From positions 2,232,001 through 2,296,000 of the forward strand of contig CP024912.1 of assembly GCA_002813895.1 (NCBI GenBank): DNA of 64,000 bases, written 5' to 3'. Both the position numbers and the translations under genes were made by a program. Shown here in pieces: positions 1-10,866 of the stretch. Position 1 is the first letter of the stretch. Each line of letters opens with the position of its first letter. Origin of the DNA: Cyanobacterium sp. HL-69 (GTDB lineage: Bacteria; Cyanobacteriota; Cyanobacteriia; Cyanobacteriales; Cyanobacteriaceae). The notes beneath the pieces were generated by a model. It did not search any database, was not told the DNA's origin, and was given only the letters and a program-made list of their open reading frames with translations.

Positions 1-1305
1 ACAGAAAACCATCCTTTAGTATTTGGAGGAGGCCCTGTTTTAACCGCTAATCCCGAACCATTTGCCGAATTTTTTGACGTTATCTTATTAGGAGATGGAG
101 AAAATTTAATTGATAATTTTATTGATAGTTTCCAAGAAATTAGAAACGGTGATAGACAAGAAAAATTAATCCATTTAGCCCAAACCCCTGGTATTTATTG
201 CCCTAATTTATACCATGTGCAATATGAAGATATAACGGGAAAAATTAAATCTATTACCCCCATTAATGAGCGCATTCCTGCGGTGGTGGAAAAACAAACC
301 TATCGAGGAAATGTCTTGTCGGCTTCTACCGTTGTCACGGAAAAGGCGGCATGGGAAAATATTTTCATGGTGGAAGTGGTGCGCAGTTGCCCCGAAATGT
401 GTCGTTTTTGTCTGGCAAGTTATCTTACTTTACCATTTCGCACCGCTAGTTTAGAAGGTTCGTTAATTCCTGCCATTGAAAGGGGGTTGAAATATACTAA
501 CCGTTTGGGGTTGTTGGGGGCATCGGTTACTCAACACCCAGAGTTTGAGGAGTTGTTAAACTATATCATGCAACCAAAATATGATGATGTACGCCTCAGT
601 ATTGCTTCGGTGCGTACGAATACGGTGACGGAAAAATTAGCTCAAACCCTTACCAAAAGAGATACCAAGTCTATTACCATCGCCATCGAAAGTGGTTCGG
701 CAAAAATTCGCCAAATGATTAATAAAAAGTTGGAAAATGAGGAAATTATCCAGGCGTCTATCAATGCGGAAAAGGGTGGTTTAAGGGCGATTAAGTTTTA
801 TGGCATGGTAGGCTTACCCCAAGAGGATAACAGCGATTTAGATGCCACCATTGAGATGATGAGGGCGGTTAAAAAGGCTTCGCCACGGTTAAAAACTACC
901 CTCGGCTGTAGTACATTTGTACCAAAAGCTCATACTCCTTTCCAGTGGTTTGGGGTAAATAAGCAGTCGAAAAAGCGTTTACAGTATTTACAAAAAAATC
1001 TGGCAAAGGCAGGGGTTGATTTTCGCCCAGAGAGCTATAATTGGTCTGTGATTCAAGGGTTAATGTCTAGGGGCGATCGCCGCTTAACTAAACTGTTATT
1101 ATTAACTCGTATTTATGGAGATACTCTGGGTAGTTATAAACGGGCATTTAAGGAATTAAAAGGACAGTTACCTAGTTTAGACTATTATGTTCATGATAAT
1201 TGGGAGTTAGAGCAGGTTTTGCCCTGGAGTCACCTCAAAACGGCTTTACCTGATGAGACTCTGGTTAAACATCTACAAATGTCTTTACCCAATGAAATAA
1301 GCTGA
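1..1305 (+). CDS. Radical SAM protein with upstream B12-binding-like region, 5' end outside window
   Basis: The reading frame is open from the first base of the window, so the gene starts upstream and only its last 434 codons are seen. The visible part starts with a segment resembling the end of a B12-binding-like domain (FGGGPVLTANPEPFAEFFD, then a GDGE motif). A radical SAM core follows, whose 4Fe-4S motif is CPEMCRFC (C-x3-C-x2-C) near base 390. Members of this architecture cleave S-adenosylmethionine to start radical reactions; the substrate cannot be told. A GTG at 217 could be read as a start, but nothing separates it from the upstream coding sequence. Family call is firm, specific role unknown. 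Confidence 0.85.
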   Translation, partial: TENHPLVFGGGPVLTANPEPFAEFFDVILLGDGENLIDNFIDSFQEIRNGDRQEKLIHLAQTPGIYCPNLYHVQYEDITGKIKSITPINERIPAVVEKQTYRGNVLSASTVVTEKAAWENIFMVEVVRSCPEMCRFCLASYLTLPFRTASLEGSLIPAIERGLKYTNRLGLLGASVTQHPEFEELLNYIMQPKYDDVRLSIASVRTNTVTEKLAQTLTKRDTKSITIAIESGSAKIRQMINKKLENEEIIQASINAEKGGLRAIKFYGMVGLPQEDNSDLDATIEMMRAVKKASPRLKTTLGCSTFVPKAHTPFQWFGVNKQSKKRLQYLQKNLAKAGVDFRPESYNWSVIQGLMSRGDRRLTKLLLLTRIYGDTLGSYKRAFKELKGQLPSLDYYVHDNWELEQVLPWSHLKTALPDETLVKHLQMSLPNEIS

Positions 1306-1532
1306 TAGAAAGATCAACACAAGCAAAACACAATAAATTAAAATCTTATTAACTATCATCATCCCCAGTAAGAAAAAAAAGCCTAATTGAGTATTTTATT
1401 GTCACATTTCGTGGTTATAGTTGCTACTCAATTAAACTTTTTGACTGAGTAAATAAATTTGAGGATGTTTATGGGAACAGTTACAATGAGACTATCTTAT
1501 TTTCATTTTTTCACTTTTGCTGTTCTTGAATT

Positions 1533-3341
1533 ATGAGCCATATTCACTGCATCAATCCTCAATGTAATGCTACTAATTCGGTGGATGAAAGTATCTGTCA
1601 GGAATGCAATACTCCTACTACTCGGCGTTATCTATGGGTGATGGATGGGGAGGCTCAATGTTTCGAGATTCAGACTCTCATTGACGATCGCTTTTATGTG
1701 ATTAATGATAAGGTTGTTTTAGATACTAAACCTCAGAAAATTCCTACTTTTGGAGATGATATTCCCTCAGAAATAATTCCCTATCAACGTTTATTTACCC
1801 AAAAATTGCACCTACCTCAAGTATATAGTGCGATCGCAAATACTTGGTTATTAGAACATCAAAGCACCCCCATAAATGATTCTGGTGAGTTAGTTTATCC
1901 TCACATTTTTCCCACCCTCCACAGTAGTTGGGCAGAGGCTTCCTCCCTCAGACAATTAAATTGGTTATGGCAAATAGGACAACTTTGGTTTTATTTGAAA
2001 AAGCAAAAAGTCTTATCTAGTTTCTTGGCAGAAGATAATTTGAGGGTAGATGGTGGCATTGTCAAAATAATGGAATTAAGCCCCGACAATGACAACAAAC
2101 CCAGCTTACAAGACTTAGGCAATTTATTAGAACCCTTCGTAAAAGATAGCCAAGAAATAATCCAAGAAGTTTTAACAAATATTGTCCTCAGCTTACAGCA
2201 AAAACTCATTACCAGTACAGGAGAACTAATTAAAATATTAGATCAAGCCCTGTTTATACTAGGGGAAGAATACTATCAAAGAAAATATCATATTCTGACC
2301 ACCACAGATCCAGGCAAGAAAAGAGGTAATAATGAAGACGCTTGTTATCCCCCTGCCCTAGAATTAAAAGAAAACGTTTCAGGAATAAATACTTTGACAA
2401 TTATTTGTGATGGACTAGGGGGGCAAAAAGGCGGGGAAATAGCCTCTAATTTAGCTATAAAGACCCTAGAACAAGAATTAACTCAAATTTATCAAAAACA
2501 ACTAAAAGATACCCTCTATAGCCAAAATTGGACGCCTTTGATTGATAAAGAAAAGATCCTCTCTGCCTTATCCGAAGCCAATGACCAAATTACAGAGATT
2601 AATAATGCACAAGGAAGTAAAGATCGAGATAGAATGGGTACTACGGTAGTTTTAACCCTAGCCTTAGATCATGAAATATACTTTGGTCATGTGGGAGATT
2701 CACGGATTTACCTCATCACTTCTCAGGGCTGTCATCAATTAACAGTGGATGATGATTTAGCATCGAGGGAGGTGCGTTTGGGTTATAGTTTTTATCGAGA
2801 AATGACCAGTAATCCCCAAGCGGGGGCTTTGATTCAGGCTTTGGGTACAGATTACGCTAAAAATATTCGTCCTCACATTAAACGAATTATTCCTGATGAG
2901 GATTGCGTTTTGTTATTATGTTCTGATGGTTTGTCAGATTTTGAAAGGGTTGAACAATATTGGCGTCAGGAGGTTTTACCGATTTTAGGGGAAAAAGTTT
3001 CTCTTTCTGAAAGTATTGCCCATTTACTGGATATTGCTTTAACTAAAAATGGCCATGATAATGTCACCATTGGTTTAGTCCATTGTCAGATATTGCGCAT
3101 GGATGCTCAAAAACAAAGAGGATTATCTTGGGCTACGTTGAGAGAAGTTTTGCCTGATTTACCCCAGCCTGATTTATCGGCGGTGACTTTGGCGAAGAAG
3201 GATGATTTTTTTGAGCGTTATAAGTATTGGATTGCTTTTTTCTTGGTGCTTGTGGGCATTATTTTGGGGGTGTTTTATCAGTCAAAGTCTTCGGAGAGTC
3301 CTTCTAACCCTTCTTCTGTAAATTCGCTGTATCATGGTTAG
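1533..3341 (+). CDS. PP2C-type Ser/Thr phosphatase with N-terminal zinc ribbon and C-terminal membrane anchor
   Basis: The 602-residue protein begins with a zinc-ribbon-like segment (C-x4-C then C-x2-C within the first 26 residues). A middle region of about 220 residues has no motif I recognise. The PP2C (PPM) catalytic domain spans roughly residues 255-530. Its metal-binding motifs are visible: NEDA, DGLGGQKGG, GHVGDSR, CSDGLSD and GHDN. One hydrophobic helix near residues 570-588 should anchor it in the membrane. It dephosphorylates Ser/Thr proteins with Mn/Mg. The stop overlaps the start of the following helicase gene by 8 bases, suggesting translational coupling. No partner kinase is adjacent. 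Confidence 0.9.
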   Translation: MSHIHCINPQCNATNSVDESICQECNTPTTRRYLWVMDGEAQCFEIQTLIDDRFYVINDKVVLDTKPQKIPTFGDDIPSEIIPYQRLFTQKLHLPQVYSAIANTWLLEHQSTPINDSGELVYPHIFPTLHSSWAEASSLRQLNWLWQIGQLWFYLKKQKVLSSFLAEDNLRVDGGIVKIMELSPDNDNKPSLQDLGNLLEPFVKDSQEIIQEVLTNIVLSLQQKLITSTGELIKILDQALFILGEEYYQRKYHILTTTDPGKKRGNNEDACYPPALELKENVSGINTLTIICDGLGGQKGGEIASNLAIKTLEQELTQIYQKQLKDTLYSQNWTPLIDKEKILSALSEANDQITEINNAQGSKDRDRMGTTVVLTLALDHEIYFGHVGDSRIYLITSQGCHQLTVDDDLASREVRLGYSFYREMTSNPQAGALIQALGTDYAKNIRPHIKRIIPDEDCVLLLCSDGLSDFERVEQYWRQEVLPILGEKVSLSESIAHLLDIALTKNGHDNVTIGLVHCQILRMDAQKQRGLSWATLREVLPDLPQPDLSAVTLAKKDDFFERYKYWIAFFLVLVGIILGVFYQSKSSESPSNPSSVNSLYHG

Positions 3342-4770
3342 TGAGCTTAATTTACTCCGTGGGAAGTTAAAAACTATTTGGGGTTATGATGATTTTCGTT
3401 ACCCTCAATCACAGGTAATGGAGTCTCTTTTGGCAAAAAAAGATTGTCTGGTGGTGATGCCTACGGGGGGCGGTAAGTCTATTTGTTTCCAATTACCTGC
3501 TTTACTTCAGGATGGTTTAACTTTGGTGGTTTCTCCTCTCATTGCGTTGATGGAAAATCAGGTTAGGGAGTTGAAGGGTAAGGGTTTGGCTGCAGATTTT
3601 TTGCACGGTGAAATGGCTAGGGGCGATCGCACTGGGGTAATATATAGGTTGGAACAGCAGCAATTAAAGTTATTATACCTTTCCCCTGAAACCCTCCTTA
3701 GCCCCCCTATATGGCAAATTATTAGTCGCCCCGATTTGGTTATCAATAGCCTGATTATCGATGAAGCCCATTGTTTGGTGCAATGGGGCAAAACTTTTCG
3801 CCCTAGCTATACCCGTTTAGGCACCATTCGCCCTAGTTTACTTTCAGTAAAGCATAATCATCCCCTAATGGCGATCGCTTGTTTCACCGCCACCGCTGAC
3901 TTACCTACCCAAAAAATTATCACTGACACCCTAGGTTTAATCAATCCCCAGAAATTTATCCTTAGCCCCTATCGTCAAAATCTACAACTGAAAGTAAAAC
4001 AAATTTGGACACCAAAGGCAAGGAAACAAGAATTAATTAAATTTTTAGATAGTAAAAAAAACCACAGTGGTTTAGTTTATATTAGAACTAGAAAAGAAGC
4101 CGAAAATATTTCCCATTATCTTCATCAAAAAGGTTACAATAATTATTCCTACCATGGTGGTTTACCTAGCAACCTAAGAAGAAAAATAGAACAAGATTGG
4201 TTAGAAGAAAAAGTAAAATTTGTGGTTTGTACCAATGCTTTTGGGATGGGTATTAACAAAGCAAATTTACGATGGATAATCCATTATCAAGTACCTCTAT
4301 TATTGTCCGATTATCTTCAAGAAATAGGAAGGGGAGGACGAGATGGAAAACCTAGCCAAGCCCTAAGTATTATCAGCGAATTTACGGGATTATTTGATCC
4401 CACTGACAAAAAAACACGGGCTTTTTTCCTTGCCCAAACTTTAAAATATTACCAAGAAACAGAAGTATTAATAACAAAACTATCTAATAAATCTCACCAT
4501 TCAATGACTGACAACAATCAATTATATTTGGGCATATTAACCACAGCAAAACAATTAAAATGGTTAAATCCTTTTGAGTATAAACTATGTTTAAACGAGC
4601 CTGAAAAGGTAATAAAAAAGATGATTCATCATGAAAAACAGTTAATGATGCAAATGAAGGATTATTTAACTACTAAGCATTGTCGCTGGGCTTTTTTATT
4701 GGGAGTTTTTAATAATAATTTAAATCCCTCTTTTCGTTGTGGTGTCTGTGACAATTGCACCAAAAGGTAA
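3334..4770 (+). CDS. RecQ-family ATP-dependent DNA helicase, short form
   Basis: This is a superfamily 2 helicase of 478 residues. Visible motifs are Walker A (MPTGGGKS), DEAH, the FTATA motif III and motif VI (QEIGRGGRDG). Four cysteines at the extreme C terminus (KHCRWAF and RCGVCDNC) match the RecQ zinc-binding subdomain. The protein ends right after them, so the winged-helix (RQC) and HRDC domains of full-length RecQ (about 600 residues) are absent. About 90 residues without a clear match lie between the helicase core and the zinc cysteines. It overlaps the phosphatase gene by 8 bases, so the two are probably co-transcribed. Expected role is DNA unwinding in repair or recombination. Confidence 0.9.
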   Translation: MVSELNLLRGKLKTIWGYDDFRYPQSQVMESLLAKKDCLVVMPTGGGKSICFQLPALLQDGLTLVVSPLIALMENQVRELKGKGLAADFLHGEMARGDRTGVIYRLEQQQLKLLYLSPETLLSPPIWQIISRPDLVINSLIIDEAHCLVQWGKTFRPSYTRLGTIRPSLLSVKHNHPLMAIACFTATADLPTQKIITDTLGLINPQKFILSPYRQNLQLKVKQIWTPKARKQELIKFLDSKKNHSGLVYIRTRKEAENISHYLHQKGYNNYSYHGGLPSNLRRKIEQDWLEEKVKFVVCTNAFGMGINKANLRWIIHYQVPLLLSDYLQEIGRGGRDGKPSQALSIISEFTGLFDPTDKKTRAFFLAQTLKYYQETEVLITKLSNKSHHSMTDNNQLYLGILTTAKQLKWLNPFEYKLCLNEPEKVIKKMIHHEKQLMMQMKDYLTTKHCRWAFLLGVFNNNLNPSFRCGVCDNCTKR

Positions 4771-4857
4771 TTAAGAATTAAGAATAATGAGGTTGTACTA
4801 TTTTTAAGTTTGTCTTATTAATAGTGGCTTTACTTGACAAGCATTTTGACTTTATCA

Positions 4858-7800
4858 TCAAACCTTATTTAATACTTCTTTCAATTCATCTAAATGAAGA
4901 GGCTTAGTGAGATAGTCATTCATTCCTGCTTGAAGACAAATATTTTTGTCCCCTTCCATGGCATTAGCTGTCATAGCTATAATATGAGGCTGATGGGTGC
5001 TATTTTGCCTAATCCAACGAGTTGCCTCTAAACCATTCATTTCTGGCATTTGTATATCCATAAAGATAATATCATAATTTACTTTTTTAATTGCTTCAAT
5101 TACCTCTAAACCATTAGCAACTATATCACATTTATAGCCTATTTTTTTTAAGCTCAACATGGCGACTTTTTGATTAACTTTATTATCTTCAGCCAACAAA
5201 ATTTTGTATTTTTTTGATTGATTTAAAACTTGGTTACCTAAGTTATTATTTATAATATCTTTTGGGTTACTAGACATAGGTAAAACAACGGTAAAGAAAA
5301 AAGTTGAGCCGACATTTTCTTGACTTTCAAACCACATTTCCCCGTCCATCATTTCTGCTAGTCTTTTACTGATAACTAATCCTAGCCCTGTACCACCATA
5401 ATGGCGACTAATGGAATTATCTACCTGAGAAAAGGGTTTAAATAATTTATTTTGTCTATTTTTAGGAACACCAATACCTGTATCTTTTATGGTAAATTTG
5501 AGGATACATTTTGTTTCATGAACTGTGTGACTGGTAATGTTAATTGTTACAGTACCTTGTTTGGTAAATTTAATGGCATTGCTAATTAAATTTAATAGAA
5601 TTTGTCGAAGTCTAGTAACATCTCCTCTAAAATATTCGCTTTTTAAAGGTTCTTTTTTATATATTAATTTTATATTTTTAGCATGGGCTTGAAATTTCAT
5701 TAAATCGATGATGCTGTTAACTGATTCTAGTAGATTAAATGGCTCATTTTCTAACTCTAATTTTCCTGATTCTATTTTGGAAAAATCTAAAATATCATTG
5801 ATGATAATTAATAAACTTTCTCCGCTATGACGAATAGTTTTAATAAAGTCTTCTTGTTGAGGATTTAAAGGAGTATCAGCTAATAAATTTGTCATGCCAA
5901 TGACTCCATTCATGGGAGTGCGAATTTCATGACTCATCATGGCTAAAAATTCACTTTTGGCACGGTTAGCCGAATCCGCCTCCTTTCTTGCCTGTGACAA
6001 CTCATGATTTTTAAATGCTAGTTGATTTAGTCGTCTTTTTTCTTGTTTTAAAAGGTTAGATTGTGCGATCGCAATTCCCAACTGAGCCGCCACGGATTCA
6101 ATCAAATCAAGCTCTTCAGCCGTCCACTCATGGAAAGAATCACAGTGATGAAGGATAATAACACCATTAATTTTGCCCTGATAAAAAGTACCAATGGTTA
6201 AAATTGACTTGAGAAGAATACTGCGACAATAACCGATTATCGGTTGAAAAGAATCATCCTGATAAACATTATTAGAGGCGATCGCCCCTTCTTGGTATAA
6301 AATTTTATTAAGATGGACATTCCCTTGAATTGGCACAGGAAAAGACATAATAGAAGGATAATCCCCCGCAGAATATTCCGCCCGTAAAGGCATAGAAAAG
6401 AAAGGCTGAAACAAACAATCATGAATCAAACAACGATTCACCTCAAAAGCCATACCAATCTCCTGCGCTGCCGTCGCAAAAATATCATCAGGATTAAGAG
6501 TGCGCCTAATCTTATCCGTAATATTGCCCAACAACAAACTCTTATTCAATTCATCCTTCAATTGTTTTTCAGCCCTTTCCCTTTCCGTAATATCCGAAAT
6601 AATCGCCACAAATACCCTATCATTAGCCTCATCCACTAATTGTAAATGTACCTCCACAGGATACAAACTACCATCTCGACGACGATGAATCGTCTTAAAC
6701 ACCACAATATTTTGCTCACCCGTCAACAAAGGATTAACAACTTCCAAAAAACTATCCTTAGTATATTCAGGCTTAACATCTATCGGAGTCATACCTTGTA
6801 ATTCATCCAAACTATAACCAATATTATTTAAAGCCCCCTGATTCACATACTCAAACAAAAAAGTATCCGCACGAAAAACATAAATTTCATTCAAACTCAC
6901 CTCCAAATAATGGGCTAACTTCCTTCTTTCCGCCTCCAAAGCCCTCTTTTGAGTTACATCCCGTAAGATAACCGTAGAAATAGTATCCTCCTGAGTCACC
7001 AAACGAGAAATAGAAGCCTCCAAAGGAAACTCCTCACCCCCTTTTCTCTTCCCCATGACAAAATCCTTATCATCATTATCACCACTCATACGACAACAAG
7101 AATTTACTTGCCTTGCCCCATCAAAATTTTCCACATGGTGACGATGAGAAGCCACAAACCTATCAGGCAACAAAATATCTAGAGGCTTACCCAAAACCTC
7201 CTCAAGAGTATAACCAAAAATCTGACTTGCCCCTTGATTAAACATAATAATTTTTTGCTCATGATTAATAGAGATAATGCCATCTTGGGCAACATTCAAA
7301 ATACCCGCCAAAGTTGACTTCGTTTTTTCCAACTCCATTTGTATCTCATTAGATTTAATCAACTCCTCATGGTACTCTTGATTAAGATTCGTTAACTCCA
7401 AAGTACGCATAGCCACCTTTTTTTCCAACTCCACACTATTTTGTTTCACCTGATTTAACAAACTTGCCTGTTGAATGCCAATAGACAACTGAATTGCCAA
7501 CTTATCTAAAAACTCAATTTCCTCTGACTTCCAATGGCGAATTTCCTCACAACTATGGGCAATCAACAACCCCCACAAACACTGATTTACCTCCAAACCA
7601 ATTACCAAATTACCCCGAATACCAAAACTCGCCAACAAATCCACATGACATTCAGTTAAATCACTATCATAAATATCCTCAATGGCAACCGTAGGAAAAA
7701 CATTTTTGGAATTTAACCACAACTCCTCAAAACAAGCATCACGGATTATTCTTCCCTTCAAAGAATACTTTGAATCAATAATCGACTCAATCAAAAAAGG

Positions 7801-8925
7801 ATTTTCCCAATTTTCAGATACCCTGAGAATAACCACCCTTTCCACCGACAATAAGTTTCTTACCTCATCCACCGCCCTTTGTAAAATTTCCTTCAAATCC
7901 AAAGATGAGCGAATTCGCAACGATATATCTAGTAATAACTTCTCTCTTTTCTCCGCTTCTTTCAAACTTTCCTGTTGTTGTCTAACAACCTGTTTTAATA
8001 ACTCAGTATTTTTATTTTCTAACAATTCAACTTGTTTTTCCAATACAGTTATAACATCTTGTAATTCACGAGGATCAATTCCCTCCAATACGCTACTCTG
8101 AGTAATAATCCCTCGAAGATAGCCCTCATTATCTACCACTACCAGACGGCGAAAACCTTTTTTTTCCATCAACTTATGGGCATCCCAAAGAGAAGAATTT
8201 CCATTAATCACCTTCAAAGGTTTTGTCATAACCTGCTGCGCCTCCAACTCCTCCATATTCAAACGAAGGGCTTGATACCTAACAATGTCTTTTTCTGTAA
8301 TAATCCCACAGGGTTTAACCTGATTATTTTCTCCTTCCTCAACTACCACTACGCAACTAATGGAATTATTTGCCATTAACTGCACCAACTCCGTCAATTT
8401 TTGCCATGGAAAAGCATAAATGATATTACGCCTCATTACTTCTTCTACATGACGATGCTTCAAAAGATCAAGGGGTTGTAAAGTTGCCCTAATGGTTTCT
8501 GGGGTGACAATACCCACTACCCTTGATTGTTTATCGACTAAAGGTAAATGTCTAATTTTGTGGGTTTTTAAAATATCTACTAACTCTAAAACACTTCCTA
8601 CTTTTTCCTCCTCAAAAGTAATTACATTCCTTGTCATTACTTGTGCTGCCACCATCTCTTCTAGGGAATAATTTTGAGCCGAAAGTTTAACAATATCTCT
8701 CTCTGTAATTAATCCTACTAAACGCTCATTATTGACAACTAAAGCACAACTAAAATGCCTATTTCCACGGGCATATTTAGAAGTAGTATCTTCCTTTAAA
8801 TTATCTGGTTTTACTTGACTTAATTGTTCAACAACATCTAATAAACTGGCATCTAGTTTTACCGTTACATAGTTATTACTTAAGACTTTGTGCTTCATGA
8901 GTTGAGGACTTTTATCCGTGGACAT
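4858..8925 (-). CDS. Hybrid sensor histidine kinase: four CBS motifs, GAF, two PAS, GAF, HisKA, HATPase, receiver
   Basis: This 1355-residue protein has no obvious membrane span, so it is probably cytoplasmic. Four CBS repeats come first (GLITERD, GIVTPET, GIITEKD and GIITQSS, within residues 1-285). A coiled coil (about 285-340), a GAF domain, two PAS domains (about 545-790) and a second GAF domain follow. The HisKA motif [14 protein letters not shown] carries the phospho-accepting His near residue 998. The ATPase motifs ([24 protein letters not shown]) come next. The C-terminal receiver has AEDNKVN and the phospho-accepting Asp in [10 protein letters not shown] near residue 1288. CBS domains usually sense adenine nucleotides and GAF domains can bind small molecules or bilins; no bilin site was verified. 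It is divergent from the photolyase gene. Confidence 0.93.
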   Translation of the reverse strand: MSTDKSPQLMKHKVLSNNYVTVKLDASLLDVVEQLSQVKPDNLKEDTTSKYARGNRHFSCALVVNNERLVGLITERDIVKLSAQNYSLEEMVAAQVMTRNVITFEEEKVGSVLELVDILKTHKIRHLPLVDKQSRVVGIVTPETIRATLQPLDLLKHRHVEEVMRRNIIYAFPWQKLTELVQLMANNSISCVVVVEEGENNQVKPCGIITEKDIVRYQALRLNMEELEAQQVMTKPLKVINGNSSLWDAHKLMEKKGFRRLVVVDNEGYLRGIITQSSVLEGIDPRELQDVITVLEKQVELLENKNTELLKQVVRQQQESLKEAEKREKLLLDISLRIRSSLDLKEILQRAVDEVRNLLSVERVVILRVSENWENPFLIESIIDSKYSLKGRIIRDACFEELWLNSKNVFPTVAIEDIYDSDLTECHVDLLASFGIRGNLVIGLEVNQCLWGLLIAHSCEEIRHWKSEEIEFLDKLAIQLSIGIQQASLLNQVKQNSVELEKKVAMRTLELTNLNQEYHEELIKSNEIQMELEKTKSTLAGILNVAQDGIISINHEQKIIMFNQGASQIFGYTLEEVLGKPLDILLPDRFVASHRHHVENFDGARQVNSCCRMSGDNDDKDFVMGKRKGGEEFPLEASISRLVTQEDTISTVILRDVTQKRALEAERRKLAHYLEVSLNEIYVFRADTFLFEYVNQGALNNIGYSLDELQGMTPIDVKPEYTKDSFLEVVNPLLTGEQNIVVFKTIHRRRDGSLYPVEVHLQLVDEANDRVFVAIISDITERERAEKQLKDELNKSLLLGNITDKIRRTLNPDDIFATAAQEIGMAFEVNRCLIHDCLFQPFFSMPLRAEYSAGDYPSIMSFPVPIQGNVHLNKILYQEGAIASNNVYQDDSFQPIIGYCRSILLKSILTIGTFYQGKINGVIILHHCDSFHEWTAEELDLIESVAAQLGIAIAQSNLLKQEKRRLNQLAFKNHELSQARKEADSANRAKSEFLAMMSHEIRTPMNGVIGMTNLLADTPLNPQQEDFIKTIRHSGESLLIIINDILDFSKIESGKLELENEPFNLLESVNSIIDLMKFQAHAKNIKLIYKKEPLKSEYFRGDVTRLRQILLNLISNAIKFTKQGTVTINITSHTVHETKCILKFTIKDTGIGVPKNRQNKLFKPFSQVDNSISRHYGGTGLGLVISKRLAEMMDGEMWFESQENVGSTFFFTVVLPMSSNPKDIINNNLGNQVLNQSKKYKILLAEDNKVNQKVAMLSLKKIGYKCDIVANGLEVIEAIKKVNYDIIFMDIQMPEMNGLEATRWIRQNSTHQPHIIAMTANAMEGDKNICLQAGMNDYLTKPLHLDELKEVLNKV

Positions 8926-9062
8926 TCGTTATTGATTGATAAGGAAAAATGAATGATTAAGAAGAAACTTTATGGGTTAATTTTTTTTGATAGTTAGTAA
9001 CTATAATAGTTTTAGACTGACATTAGATTATAGTAAGTAAATAAATATTTAAATTAATTATT
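8926..9062. promoter_or_regulatory. Divergent intergenic promoter region
   Basis: A 137-base AT-rich spacer separates the start of the hybrid kinase (minus strand) from the start of the photolyase (plus strand), so both promoters must lie here or inside the flanking genes. I could not assign convincing -35/-10 boxes. A shared light- or redox-responsive control is only a guess from the gene pair. Confidence 0.4.
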
Positions 9063-10622
9063 ATGACTACAGGAATTTGGATTTTAGGAGATCAATTAAA
9101 TAAAAATAATTTTGCTTTATTAAGTTGTTTAGATATTAAAAAAGATACTCCGATTATTTTAGTAGAATCCTTCAATTTAGGCTCTTTAAATACCTATCAT
9201 TGCCAAAAATTAGTGTTAATTTGGTCTGCAATGCGTCATTTTGCCGAAGAGTTGAAAAAAAACGGTTGGCCAGTAACCTACGCCATTAGTGATAACTTTC
9301 AGCAATCTCTCATTGATTGGATAACAACCCATCAAATTACAGAATTAAGATTAATGAATCCCAGTGACGATCGCACTATACCTTTTAATAACACTATTGT
9401 TTCATCTAATAACCATGATAGATCTTTTTTTAGCTTCCTCAAAGAAATAGATATAAATTGTCATATCAAACTTTTTCCCAATAGTAACTTTTTATGGCAA
9501 AAAGAAGAATTTAACCAGTGGGCAAAAGGAAGAAAAAAATTAATCTTAGAAGACTTTTATCGAGAAAGCCGCAAAAAATTTAATATTTTATTAACCGAAG
9601 AAAATAAACCCATCGGCGGAAAATGGAACCTAGATAAAGAAAATCGTCAACCACCAAAAAAAAATCTGCAAACTCCCCCTAGTTTATTTTTTGATCCAGA
9701 TAAAATAACTTTAGATGTTATCACAAAAGTACAAGAAATTAAGGATAAAACTTACGGAAAACTTGATAACTTTACTTGGGCAGTAACAAGAGAAGATGCT
9801 CTCAAAGTATTAGAACATTTTATAAATCATAGATTAAATTTGTTTGGAACATATCAAGATGCCATGGTTACAGGAGAAGAATTTATGTGGCATAGTTTAA
9901 TTTCTCCCTATGTAAATATTGGCTTATTACAACCATTAGAAGTAATTAAAGCAGTAGAAAATGCCTATCATAAAGGAGATTATCCCCTTAATTCTGTAGA
10001 AGGATTTATCAGACAAATACTTGGATGGCGAGAATATATGTATGGACTATATCACCATGTAGATGATGATTATTTTACTAGCAATTGGTTTAATCATCAA
10101 AATCCTGTCCCCGATTTTTTTTGGGATAGTCAAAAAGCTGATATGAATTGTTTACATCAAGTCTTAAAACAGACAGAAAACACTGGTTATGCCCACCATA
10201 TTCAACGATTAATGATTTTGAGTAATTATGGTTTGGTGGCAGGAATTTCCCCCCAAGAGTTAAAAAACTGGTTTCATAGTGCCTTCATTGATGCCTATGA
10301 TTGGGTAATGCAAACCAATGTTTTGGGTATGGGACAATTTGCTGATGGGGGTACTTTAGCATCAAAACCCTATGCTTCTTCGGCTAATTACATCAATAAA
10401 ATGAGTGATTATTGCAAGGGATGTCGTTATAAACCCAAGGAAAAATTAACAGAAGATGCTTGTCCTTTTAATTATTTATATTGGGATTTTTTGGCTAGGC
10501 ATGAAGAAAAATTACGAACCCAAGGCAGGATGAATTTAGTGTTAAAACATTTGGAAAAAATGTCAGCAAAAGACTTAGAAAAAATTAGATTTTTAGCAAA
10601 AAAAAGAATGGTAAATAATTGA
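9063..10622 (+). CDS. Cryptochrome/photolyase-related protein of the FeS-BCP group
   Basis: The 519-residue protein starts TTGIWILGDQL, the N-terminal signature of the photolyase-related (PhrB/CryB, FeS-BCP) group rather than of class I CPD photolyases. The C-terminal FAD-binding part includes the segment around SVEGFIRQILGWREYMYG. Cysteines that could hold the 4Fe-4S cluster are in the GCRYKP and DACPFNYLYWDFL region near residues 440-480, with another Cys upstream. Characterised bacterial members repair (6-4) photoproducts using FAD, a lumazine antenna and an Fe-S cluster. That role is inferred by family. The gene stands alone. Confidence 0.9.
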   Translation: MTTGIWILGDQLNKNNFALLSCLDIKKDTPIILVESFNLGSLNTYHCQKLVLIWSAMRHFAEELKKNGWPVTYAISDNFQQSLIDWITTHQITELRLMNPSDDRTIPFNNTIVSSNNHDRSFFSFLKEIDINCHIKLFPNSNFLWQKEEFNQWAKGRKKLILEDFYRESRKKFNILLTEENKPIGGKWNLDKENRQPPKKNLQTPPSLFFDPDKITLDVITKVQEIKDKTYGKLDNFTWAVTREDALKVLEHFINHRLNLFGTYQDAMVTGEEFMWHSLISPYVNIGLLQPLEVIKAVENAYHKGDYPLNSVEGFIRQILGWREYMYGLYHHVDDDYFTSNWFNHQNPVPDFFWDSQKADMNCLHQVLKQTENTGYAHHIQRLMILSNYGLVAGISPQELKNWFHSAFIDAYDWVMQTNVLGMGQFADGGTLASKPYASSANYINKMSDYCKGCRYKPKEKLTEDACPFNYLYWDFLARHEEKLRTQGRMNLVLKHLEKMSAKDLEKIRFLAKKRMVNN

Positions 10623-10650
10623 TAGTTAAGGTCGGCTAGGGTTAAGCAGA

Positions 10651-10830
10651 TTAAGGTACAAGCCAGTCGAAATGAACAGAAGGATTTTCTAGTACATGAC
10701 AATAAGCAATTAATTCACAAAGAAGATTAGTACAAAAATTAACTGGTGAATGATGACGAGAGTGTTCTATTAAATTAGATATAGAACAATATAGTAATTT
10801 AAATTTGTTGTTAGTTTTAGCTTACTATTT
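10651..10830 (-). pseudogene. C-terminal remnant of a DDE-type transposase
   Basis: Reading the minus strand from about 10830 to a TAA stop at 10651 gives an open frame containing [15 protein letters not shown] and then [10 protein letters not shown]. This resembles the C-terminal end of transposases common in cyanobacterial genomes. No start codon, catalytic residues or inverted ends are present, so it is a decayed fragment lying between the photolyase and mscS genes. The family assignment rests on recalled motif similarity and is uncertain. Confidence 0.5.
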
Positions 10831-10866
10831 GTTCTTTTTCTTATCCTGAAATTAGGTTAAATAACT

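Noticed and set aside
217-1305. Radical SAM gene starting at the GTG at 217
   Set aside because: The frame is open back to base 1 and the upstream residues look like part of the same protein, so the gene is cut by the window edge.
10623-10866. Regulatory RNA between photolyase and mscS
   Set aside because: The stretch is better explained as a transposase remnant on the minus strand.
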